Shown here: positions 10,670 to 22,600 of the stretch, in pieces
Layout of the letters: every line of letters starts with the position of its first letter
Numbering within the stretch: the stretch's first letter is position 1
DNA from: Cercis canadensis
Taxonomy: Eukaryota > Streptophyta > Magnoliopsida > Fabales > Fabaceae
DNA: 64,000 bases
Assembly: GCA_003255065.1 (NCBI GenBank)
Contig: QAOA01003657.1
Span: 304,038-368,037 of the forward strand
Reading direction: 5' to 3'
Translations under genes and position numbers: made by a program
The notes under the pieces: generated by a model
Told to the model about the DNA's origin: nothing
Databases searched by the model: none
What the model saw: the letters and a program-made list of their open reading frames with translations, nothing else

Positions 10670-13600
10670 GTTTCCTCCCTTCCCTAAATATATAGATGGT
10701 TTTCAATTTGTTTTATTAGGTAGCACATCAAATGGTTTGATTATTTGGCATAAATTGTTAAATTCAACTTCCATTGTTTAAGACCTTCATAGTGTGTTTG
10801 GATTGAGGTTAATCAGGGGAGGTGAGGAAAAAGGAGCTTGTTTTTTCATTTTTTGTAAAAAAAAATTGGCCATAAAGGGAAAGATAGGTTGGGTCCTAAC
10901 TTCTCACCTGTTTGAGATTTAATCTTAAGAAGTTGGAAGAGAAATTTGGGTTTCGAACTAAACCCCCCAAACCATTCCCTAAGAATGCTTTTTTTTTTCT
11001 CTCTCCTTTCTCTTACTCATATGAATTCTTCCCTTTTACTATGATTTCTAACCAGGTGAGAACTATATTTTAATTACAGTATTTTTGGTTTAAAGGAAAG
11101 AGTTAAATGACCCCGAGCAATGGTCATGTACTTAATCTTTAAGGTTTGGGAGGTTCTTAGGATCCGGGATCCAATACTGGTGTGTTTGCTCTTGGTAGTT
11201 GTGGTGTTATTATGGTGGTAATTGGTGACTTAAATATTTGCTATTCTCATATGGGAGTTTTTATATTGTCTCTGGCCAAAAAAAAAAAAAAGGAAAGAGA
11301 TAAATAGATATAATTTTTTATTACTAAATATTTACTAGTATGTATACTTTGGATTTATGGAATGATTTTCCTTCTATAAGAGCTATGGTCCTGTTGGTGA
11401 CTTGCTCATTGTACATAGCCAAACTCTGTTTTCCCAAATTCTAATTTTCATGATAAGTTTAGAACATTTGGCCTGATATTTCATAGTAAAGACAAGCAAT
11501 AAAAGCTGACCTAATGAAAATGGAGTAATCAATGAATAATGGATGATTTTGGCTAATTAGGTGACAATAAAATGAGCAAGTATGAAAAACAGCAAGTGAC
11601 AAATACTCTCTATCTAGGTGGACCGTGTAAAATCTTATCCACTTTTTCCCTTCTAGCCCTACCTGAATTTTATTTCCACTGTATCTATTTGTTTGCCTTG
11701 CCAATTAGCAAATAAAGCCTCCCTTCATGTAGGAAGCATTATATAAGAATCCCCATCAAGAAGGGCAAATACTGAGATGAGTTAGTTAACAATCCAAAGT
11801 AGGGAGCATATGCTATTATCAATTTATTCATGGACTGTTATTCTCCTGCTAGATGTCTCAACATTTGTTTTTCATGTTTGTTCTTTAGTATATGTAGTCA
11901 TTTGACGTTTTAAAACTATCTTTTCTCTAGACAACCTTGAAATTAGTCCAAAGCATATGACTTAAGTTGTTAGTTGACCACATTTTTTTGGGTACATGAC
12001 AGGAAGGAGATTTGAAGCCCTGACCTCTCACAAATTACCCAAACCCCTCATCACTAGATCACACCTAGTAGCTTGACCACATTTTACTATTGGCTGTGTC
12101 AAAAGTAATTAGTTCTGAAAGCTTTCTATTTATGATGTCATATTTTAAGTGGCAGAAATTTATTAATGAACTAAAAATTGACTTCACTTCAGATTAAAAT
12201 TTGAAGGCTTTCTCTTTTTTATCTTTTGAATTCATTTCTCAGTCTCTCTAATCTGTGATTTATATTATCTTCTCCTTCCAGGTGATGAGCTGCCGAGGCT
12301 CCTCAAATTAGTTAAAGTTTAAGGTCGGTTACCTAAGCTATTTGCAGCATAGGGCAGCCCTAAGTCGAACCTAAGGATTGTTCTATTTAGTGAATCATAT
12401 TAAGAAGCATATAAATAGGGGGTTTTGTTTGGTTTAAGTGCTTAACAGAAATTAATTGTAAGTGGTAACCTAAAGGAAAACAACTAATCCAAGCCTTAAC
12501 TGATTTTGATTTTAGTCCATCCTTGATTTCCAATGATCCATTCAATTATTAACCATGTTCTTGACCTTTAAAACATATCAAGAAGTCTCTCAATGTTCTA
12601 TGGATGTCCACTAGTTAAGCAACCAGAATTCAGTTTTAACTAAGACTAAATGAATTAAGCAAACATTCAAGTCCAGTTTTACCTAAGTCCATGATCCAGC
12701 CAAGGTAATTAATCCATCCAAAAGCTCAGAAACATTAATCAACCATACAATCCTCTTGTATCACATGGAAACAGAATATGAAAATCCAAATTTGAATTAA
12801 GCAATTCAAACAGAATATTTCAGAGGATTGAAGAACTTAATTAACAACTAAATGAATAACAACAACACATAATCTCAAAACCAATAATCAGAACAGCCAA
12901 AACCTGGATTGATTTGATGAATTAGCCCTCCATGAACAAGAGAAGCCAAGTTCTTACAAAATATCTAAAGAGAAAACTTAAAGACTAAGGAAAGTTCAAA
13001 AGCTGTCTAAAATATCTAAATGACTTGATATGAATTTCGGCTGCCCCTTTGTGCTGATATAGACCTCCAAAATTACATGCACACCCAAATTGCCCTTAGG
13101 GCACACTTGTTCCCATGGGCCTTAGCTTTAATTGGGCTTTGGTTTGGGCCCATTTGGACTTGTCATGAGGAAGTTAGGCCCATTTAAGTGCCAATAGGTG
13201 TCTGGAACCATCAGCCAACTTCCACCGCATATAAGACCATATTCAATATAAACTATGGTGAACCGGTCTTCATAACAATTGAAGCTCTGTCTGTTATCTT
13301 TCCAATGGTACCGGTTTCAAGTCCATATGACATCCACAACTCATGTTATGGCTCAAACACTGCATGTAGGTCAGGATCCTGCGACAGCATGTTTTCTCTG
13401 GCTTCCAGGCTGCATATGACCTTCTGGACGTCCGAATTGGCCTTGGAGCCCTGAAAGAAAGTTGTAGAAAATTCTCTCAGCTTTTCTACAAGGTATGACT
13501 CGGAATTTTTAGACATCCAGAACTCAAGATATGCACGAAACACAGAGACAGCATAAAATGCTCAGTATTGCTGGAAATTGCAATTAGGCACAAATGGATC

Positions 13601-16600
13601 CAAAGTCATGAAATGAGGTCTAAGTCTATGCAATTCAGCCCAAAAGAGGTTTAAAAGACTAAGTATGAGGGATAACTATTGTATAAAAAGTGTGTTCATC
13701 AAATTCCCCCACACTTAGCTTTTGCACGTCTCGGGCAAACTAGAATTCCAAAACTAAGAAAAGCAAGAACAAGGAAACAAAAACAAATTTAAAAACTAAA
13801 GGATCACCTCCCAATGATATTTAAGATATGCAGAAGTTCATACCACAAGTAAGATGAGCAATTAAAGATTCAAGGAAGTCATAGCATTCATGAAATAAAA
13901 TTTCTTCTCATCCAAAATCAACAAACAAGGTAACTTCAATTGGAAAGCATAAGTTAAGAATGATAGATCCTCACAAGATATACTCTCAATCCCTCAAGTG
14001 TTTAGAAATTAGGTACTTCACTCAATCAAACTCATGAAGAGATGCACTACCATAAGCTTGCTTATCTTCTACTTCTCCACTACTCAAACAAATGCACACA
14101 AAAATTAAGAGAACTTTATTTAAGGTTGTAATAAGGCCAAGGTAAAGGTAAAGGAATGAATCAAAATAGATATCACAAGGTAAAAACTCAAAGAGAATAA
14201 AAGAACATTGGAGAGGAACTCAAATGACAAGCATTAAATTCCAAGTGTGTAAAGCATATTCTCCTTCCTTTGCACATATTCCTTTTCCTTTTCTTTTCCT
14301 TTTTCACAATTCTGTTTTTTTTTTTTTCAGAACCAATTGGTTTTTTTTTTCTTTCTTTCTTTCTTTCACATAATACTTTGCACATTAGGATTCACAACCT
14401 CCACACTTGTACTATTAATTACCCACAAGCATAAGAGCTCCTCTAAGACAATGAACCAATGCTCTCCCATTCCCTAAGGTAAGGTAACAACATGGTATTT
14501 TGTACATAGGCATATAATGAGCTAATATCAAAGATAGGCAAATAGGCTCAATAGGGGTAATCAAAGGGAAATAATACAAGGTTGGCTATTTGGCAAAGTG
14601 GCTAAATCAAGAAAGAATGCCTCAATCATGTTCATGTATGCAAATGAAAATGTAGCCTCAAAAAGAATCAAGCAAGTTCTAGAGTTAACAAATTCCATGA
14701 GTGAAATCACACAAGAAGGAAAAAGAATGGCACAAATGCCAAATCCATTCATCAAAAGGCTCAAAACTCACAAGGCATGTATCTATCAAACTTAATCATC
14801 AATCCAACATCTAAAACCAAGCATGTGAAATTAAGGATGGAAAACAAGTTATTCAATCATGCTATGAACCTTGAAATGTAATTACTTTAAACTTACAACT
14901 TTACAAATTCTATAACATCATTGGAGGGTAATTAAAACAGAAAAATGACAACAAAAACAGAAAAAACAGCAAGAACAACAAACAGAAAAAATTAAAACAG
15001 AAAACAACAAATTTACAGAAATAGTAAACTAATCAACTAAACTAATCAACTAACCTAATCAACTACACAGAAAACACCTAATCAACTAAACAGAAAACAA
15101 TAAAGCAACTAAACTATATACAGAAATCCCTCCCCCACACTTAAATTTTACATTGTCCTCAATGTAAAAACTTCAAAAAGTATTAACAGATGACAAGTAA
15201 TAACAAGCAGTCACATAAGGACAAGTAAAGTAAAAGAGAGAGAAGAAACATCCTTATCAGGGGAGGTAGATGGCATCGTGCAAGTGGACCTCCTCCACTG
15301 TGTCCTCCTGAGCGCCCTCATAAAATGGCTTGAGGCGGTGCCCGTTCACCTTGAAAGCCTTGCTGGTGGACTCACTCGCTATCTCCACTGCACCATAAGG
15401 GAAGACCTTGGTGACAATAAACGGGCCAAGCCACCGAGAACGGAGCTTGCCAGGCATGAGCTTTAAGCGAGAGTTATACAAGAGAACTTTCTGGCCAGCA
15501 GAGAACTCCTTCCTCAGCACCATGTTATCATGGAACCGCTTGGTCTTTTCTTTGTAAAGGCGGGAGCTCTCATAAGCATCCAAACGAAGCTCCTCAAGCT
15601 CTTGGAGGTGAAGCTTTCTCTGGGACCCGGCTTGACTCAGATCAAGGTTGCACTGCTTGACCGCCCAATAGGCCTTGTGCTCAAGCTCCACTGGAAGGTG
15701 GCAGGCCTTGCCAAAAACGATCCGGTAGGGAGACATCCCAATAGGTGTCTTGAAAGCAGTCCGGTATGCCCACAGAGCGTCCTCGAGTCGCAAGCTCCAG
15801 TCCTTCCGACTAGGTTGGACAGTCTTCTCCAAGATACGCTTGATTTCCCTGTTGGAGACTTCAGCTTGCCCATTGGTCTGAGGGTGGTAAGGAGTGGAAA
15901 CCTTATGCATGACGCCATATTTCTTCATTAAAGCCGCCATGGTCCGGTTGCAGAAATGCGAACCCTGATCACTGATGATGGCCCTAGGAATGCCAAATCT
16001 GCAGAAAATGTTTGATCTAACAAAATCCACAACAACTTTAGAATCATCAGTACGGGTGGCTTTCGCCTCCACCCACTTAGACACATAATCCACAGCAAGT
16101 AAAATGTAAACAAAACCAAAAGAAACAGGAAAAGGACCCATAAAGTCAATACCCCAGACATCAAAAATCTCACAGAATAACAAAGGCTGCTGGGGCATCT
16201 CATGCCTATGGGAAATGTTCCCGGTTCTCTGACATTGTTCACAAGATTTACAAAATATATGTGCATCCCTAAATAAAGTGACCCAATACAATCCAGAGTC
16301 TAAGACCTTCCTAGCTGTACGTTGAGGACCAAAATGTCCACCACATGCAAAAGTATGGCAAAAGCTAAGAACAGACTGAAACTCATTATCAGGCACACAT
16401 CTCCTAATAATTTGATCACTACAGAATTTCCAGAGATAGGGATCATCCCACACATAATATTTTGCCTCACTCTTTAACTTGTCTAATTGGGCACGTGTGA
16501 GGTGTGAGGGCAAAGCATGGGCAGCTAAATAATTGACAAGGTCTGCATACCATGGAAACTCACCATGCAGCCCTAACAGCTGCTCGTCAGGAAAGGAATC

Positions 16601-19600
16601 CTGAATGGGCAGTAGATCAAGATCTCGCTCTATGCGGCTGAGGTGGTCAGCAACCAGGTTCTCAGCTCCACTCTTGTCGCGGATCTCCACATCGAACTCT
16701 TGAAGCAGCAACATCCACCTAATCAGTCGTGGCTTGGCATCCGGTTTCTTCAAGAGATACTTCAGAGCTGTATGATCGGAAAACACCACAACCTTCGAAT
16801 CTATCAAATAAGACCTGAACTTATCTAATGCAAAAACAATAGATAGAAGTTCTTTTTCAGTGGTGGTGTAATTCGCTTGAGCAGCATCCAGAGTTCTCGA
16901 AGCATAGTAAACCACATGAGGAACTTTGGCCACTCGCTGCGCCAAGACAGCTCCCAAGGCATAGTTCGAAGCGTCGCACATCAGCTCGAATGGGAGTGTC
17001 CAATCAGGTGGCTGAATGACAGGGGTACTGGTGAGAGCTAGCTTTAGGCGGTTGAAAGCTTCCTTGCACTTCTGGTTGAACAGAAACTCCACATCTTTCT
17101 GCAGAAGGCTAGACAGCGGAATGGCTATCTTGCTGAAGTCTCTGATAAAGCGCCGGTAGAAACCTGCATGTCCAAGAAATGATCGCACTTCCCGCACGCA
17201 TGTGGGGTAAGATAAAGCAGTTATGACATCTATTTTAGCAGGATCTACCTCAACCCCTTTTCTAGATACTACATGGCCTAAAACTATACCTTGTTCTACC
17301 ATGAAATGGCATTTTTCAAAATTTAAGACAAGGTTAGTCTCAATGCAGCGATGTAGTACTCTAGCTAAGCTACTCAGACAGTCATCAAAAGAAGAACCAT
17401 AAACAGTAAAATCATCCATAAACACCTCCATGCACTCCTCTAAAAAATCAGAGAATATACTAACCATGCACCTCTGGAAAGTACCAGGGGCGTTGCAAAG
17501 GCCGAAAGGCATCCGCCGGTAAGCAAACGTGCCGAAGGGACATGTAAAAGTGGTCTTCTCTTGATCCTCTGGTGCTATATGAATCTGGAAGTACCCAGTG
17601 TAGCCATCCAGGAAGCAGTAATGGGATTTCCCAGCTAACCGCTCCAGCATTTGATCGATGAACGGCAGGGGGTAATGATCCTTCCTGGTGGCTTGATTCA
17701 GCCTCCTGTAATCAATGCAGACCCGCCAGCTGTTCTGCACTCGGGTAGGCAGCAACTCGTTGTTCTGGTTGGCCACCACTGTCACCCCGGATTTCTTTGG
17801 AACGACCTGCACTGGGCTCACCCAAGTGCTGTCAGATATAGGATAAATGATGCCAGCTTGCAGAAGCTTGGTCACCTCCTTCTTTACTACATCCAGGATG
17901 AGAGGGTTTAATCGCCTCTGGGGCTGCCGCACTGGTTTAGCGCCATCTTCAAGTAATATGCGATGCATGCATGTAGATGGACTAATGCCAGGAATATCTG
18001 CTAATGTCCAGCCAATGGCTCGCTGATGCTCTCGCAGAATGCACAGCAATCTTTCCTCTTGCTCAGGCAGTAAATTGTTGGCCACAATTACTGGAAGCTG
18101 CTCTGCAGAGGCCAAATACGCATACTTCAGATGCTTAGGCAGAGGCTTCAGCTCTAGCTTGGGTGGCTGCACTGCAGAGGGCAGAAATCTGGGTGGCTGT
18201 ATGTCAATCTCTGCAGACTGAATCTCCTCCTGAACAGCAGCTGCTGCCAGCTCTGGGGAACCAGAGTTATCATCACGTAAAAAGGTGGAGATCTCAGCAC
18301 AAATAGCACAGCCAGAATCACCGTCACAATCAGTGCAAGATGGGCACTGAATAGAATCATCAAAACCAGCCAAATCTGGTAAGTCAGCGTCAGCACACAT
18401 ATGATGGTAAACATCCTCAACCAGATCATCAATCACATCAATGTGAAAGACAGCATGCTCATCCATGGGATGCTTCATAGCATCAAAAATGTTGAACTGC
18501 ACAACAGATTCACCAAACTCCATGGATAGAGTTCCTGCATACACATCAATCTTGGTCCGCGCAGTCTTGAGGAATGGTCTGCCCAGAATGAGTGGAGCCT
18601 TGCTGGATTGTGACTGTCCTTCCATCTCCAGAATGTAGAAATCTGTTGGAAAGATCAGCTCATCAACTCTGACCAACACGTCTTCAATCAACCCAGCTGG
18701 ATAAGCACTGCTCCTGTTGGCTAGCTGTATCACAACTCCTGTGGCATTCAAGGGTCCAAGCCCGAGGGAACTGAAAACAGACATAGGCATGACATTGATC
18801 GAAGCGCCTAGATCTAGCATGGCATGCTCGAACTTGGAATTGCCTATAACACAGGGGATTGTGAAAGTCCCTGGATCCTTGCACTTCTGAGGCATAGGTT
18901 GAATAAGGGCTGAGACATTCTGACTCATGCTAATCCGCTCATTGCCCTTCAGCCTCCTCCTCTGGGTGCACAATTCCTTGAGAAATTTGGCATATCTAGG
19001 AATTTGCTTGATAGCATCCAGCAAGGGAATGTTAACTTCCACCTTCCTGAATGTCTCCAGAAGCTCTCTATCTTTCTCTGCCTCATCTTGCTTCTTGGAC
19101 AGAGTAGCTCTCTGTGGAAAGGGAAGAGCTACTGCAGGCAGCTTGCTTGCAGGTGCAAGGTTGATTGGCTCAGGAACTGCTTGCTCTGCTGGTTGGGACT
19201 CACTGGCAGGTTGAGGCTCGGCTGGCTCTTGCAAGGATTTGCCAGACCTCAATGTGATAGCACTCACATTACTCCCATTTGGGTTGGGAATTGTCTGTGA
19301 AGGGAGTTTGCCAGAACCCTTGGACTGCAACTGGCTAACTGATGATGCCAATTGTCCAATCTGTGTTTCCAGATTCTGCATGGTGGACTCTGCTCTCTGC
19401 TGGAACTGGATGTTGCTGGTGGCCATCTGCTTCACCAGATCTTCCAATGAAGGCTCAGGTTTGGATGTTGACGGGTTGGCTGGCTGCATAGGCTGCTGCT
19501 GGAATGGTGGCCTGTTTTGTTGAAACTGGCCCTGCCTGGCTGGCTGAAATTGGCTCTGTTGTTGCCAAGGTTGCCTATACTGCTGCTGTTGCTGTGGCTG

Positions 19601-22600
19601 TTGTTGGGAGGACTGCTGTTGTGGTGCTGCAGCATTGCCATATCTGAAATTTGGATGATCCCTCCAACCAGGGTTGTAAGTGTTGGAGTACGGATCATAT
19701 CTAGGCTGCTGCTGCTGTTGGTATGGGGATCGACCAGGAAAAACACCTACTGCAGCTACAGAGGGATCCTGAAATCCAGAATCACCATCTTGCAGTGTGG
19801 GGCATGCATCTGTAGGATGTGATGGACAAGCACAAATGCCACACACGCTTGCAGGTTGAGGGGTGGATACTTGTCTCCCCACTGCCAATTGCCTGACCAA
19901 GGAGGTCAGCTCGTCAAGTCTGTGCTCCATTCTTTGTTGGTCAGCAAATGACACACCAACTTCATTGACTCCTCTAGTGGAATGAATCATCCGAACACCA
20001 AACTGCTGGGAATTCTCTGCCATATTGGAAATTAAATCTCTGGCAGCAGCAGGTGTTTTATCCACTAATGCTCCTCCACTAGCAGAATCAATGTTACTTC
20101 TATCCGAAGGTGACAAGCCCTCATAGAAATATTGTATCAAAAGTTGATCACTTATTTGGTGATGGAGGCAGCTTGAGCACAGCTTGGTAAACCTCTCCCA
20201 ATACTCATGCAATGTCTCCCCTGGCAGTTGCCTTATGCCACATATGTCTTTGCGAATGGCAGCAGTTCTGGATGCAGGGAAAAACTTTGCCAAAAACAGC
20301 TTCTTCATGTCACTCCAATTTCTGACCGAACCTTGTGACAAGTAAAAGAGCCAGTCTTTAGCTGCATCAGCAAGAGAGAAAGGGAATGCTCTCAACTTGA
20401 TCTGCTCTTCAGAAATTCCTTGTGGCCTCATTGTGGAACAAACCACATGGAATTCCTTTAAATGTTTATGAGGATCTTCACCTGCAAAACCATGAAACTT
20501 TGGCAGCAAGTGTATCAATCCATATTTCAATTCAAAAGCAGTATCAATCTCTGGATATTGGATCCCTAAAGGTTGGTAAGCAACATCAAGGGTAGCCAAT
20601 TCCTTAAGAGTTCTGTCTCTAGGCTGCATGTTATTATTATTATTATTTCCAACTCTATTAGCACTATCAGCTCTATTACCTTCATCAACAGGATCAACAA
20701 CAAGAATAACAATAGGAGTTCTAGCTTCAGCCATGGTAGGATCTAAATTATCAACAGCCCTATGTGCTCTATTAAGTGTATGCAAGGTTCTCTCTATTTC
20801 AGGGTCTACTTCAAGCAATACAAAAGGAGAAGACCTAGTCATACACCATGCAAACAAGTGGCTAAATGCCTAAACATACCACAATGCACAAAAACACAGA
20901 AAAACACACAAAACTGACAAAATTTAGCTAAAATCGAAACACACCAAAAACACAAAACAAAGGTAAAAATACACCAAAATAAGACTAGAAAAGGTATCTA
21001 AACATTTTTTAAAATTTTTCTACCACCACAGGGCGAAAAGTGGATGAAAATGGAACTCAAAAATCAAATAAAAAATCTTTAAAAAATGGAAAAGTGGTCA
21101 AAACAGTCGAATTTGGCTTAAAAAGGCAGACCTCACGGCCATAAGCTGTGATTGTTGGTTGTTAGGCCCTTTCCTTCAACTGACCAAGTTTCAAGTCAAT
21201 CGGAGCAAAAAATTTCGTTCGGAACAGTAGAACCGAAAATCACTAAATCAAGCCAAACCGAAGGAAAAACAAGGAAAAATGGAACCAAATTAACATGTTT
21301 CACACAAGGACAACCTAAAACATTGAGAGGAACCTCAAAGCAAGAAAAACAATGGTCACTGGCCTCAAACAGAATAGATACTTGGTCAAAAAGTTATGGA
21401 AAAAGTGGCCAAAACCCTAAAAACAACAAAAACTCAAACACAAACAGGGTGAATTAGGGGGAAGTTAAAAGTCAGTTTTACTACTAATAATATTGATTCA
21501 AAGATAGAACAATCCCTGGCAACGGCGCCAAAATTTGATGAGCTGCCGAGGCTCCTCAAATTAGTTAAAGTTTAAGGTCGGTTACTTAAGCTATTTGCAG
21601 CATAGGGCAGCCCTAAGTCGAACCTAAGGATTGTTCTATTTAGTGAATAATATTAAAAAGCATATAAACACGGGGGGTTTTGTTTGGTTTAAGTGCTTAA
21701 CAGAAATTAATTGTAAGTGGTAACCTAAAGGAAAACAACCAACACTTCTCTTTATGGTCTGAGCTATCCAATGCAGAGCTACTGCTTACCACTCAATGAT
21801 AATTTAATTTATGTAGATATGTTATTCTCAACTAAGTACGAAATATATATGTATGTATCATGTAGTTTTTCAAGATCTTGATTGCATTTGTTAATACCTC
21901 AAACAGGTAATGATCAACAGCTTTTCAAAATGCATCTTGGGAAGATAAACAAGGCACTTTCTTGTGTTCAATTTGAGTTGCGGGGCTGCAGACATGATTA
22001 TGATGGCCAGGTTTATTATGCAGTGGTCAATACTGTTTCTGACGCACAGTCTAAGCTGGGGACAAAGTATTCTGTTCCACAAATTATTTTCTACAAGGCC
22101 ATTGTAAGCATAAGTGATTTGGGTTGTATTTTCCTGCCCATGTGTGTGCCTACATACATTGATAATGCATTCATCTCTACAAGCATATTTGTATAACACC
22201 ATATGGTAGTTTTTTTGTGTGTATGTATGTGTGAGTGTGTGTGTGTGTTTGTCTGTCTCATAGAACACATTTGAAGAAGTTTGCATACTTGGGATTTTGG
22301 TGGCTAGTTAGAGTTCTTTGATATTAAAGGGTTATAATTTGGTAGACTTGCATTTTATGGGGCAGAGGGGAAGAGAAAGAAAAATATTTAGGGTATTAGG
22401 GTTTAAATTGGGTATAAGTGGAAAAGTATAATGTTTTGGGCTGCAATAAAGGGAATAGGAGAAGTTGGGTGATAAGTTGTAGCATAAGGGGAAGAATCGA
22501 AAGAAAGAAAGGAAGTTCTCAAGCATTCAAACACTCCCAAACTGATTAACTGAATCTTAATTTTTGTATACCAAGTCATACAATTCAAGGACATAGTTAA

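Larger units (their letters stand above)
12283..21740 (-). mobile_element. Athila-type Ty3/gypsy retrotransposon (Athila-1) in NSE1 intron 1
   Basis: Minus-strand element: a 5' LTR remnant (21536-21740), a tRNA-Asp primer binding site, one gag-pol frame of 1866 codons, an internal purine block (15127-15168), a 1.4-kb non-coding stretch, the terminal purine tract and a complete 3' LTR (12283-13701). The tRNA-Asp primer and the gag type point to the Athila lineage. No env-like frame is seen. The 5' LTR has lost its outer part of about 1.2 kb and there is no target duplication, so a deletion removed that end after insertion. It lies antisense to NSE1. Its relative at 46510-53841 shares LTR and gag. 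Confidence 0.9.

Noticed and set aside
13188-13543. ORFs repeated in all Athila LTRs (also 47423-47907 and 53328-53812)
   Set aside because: They lie within LTR sequence, occur on both strands and show no domain; similarity among copies reflects LTR homology.
13717-15126. Possible env-like gene in Athila-1
   Set aside because: No frame longer than about 67 codons and no signal peptide or membrane segment pattern.
15278-19822. Many + strand ORFs opposite Athila-1 gag-pol
   Set aside because: Shadow frames of the long minus-strand gag-pol.
22217-22257. TG-rich run as a regulatory or CRISPR-like repeat
   Set aside because: Plain microsatellite with no spacer structure.
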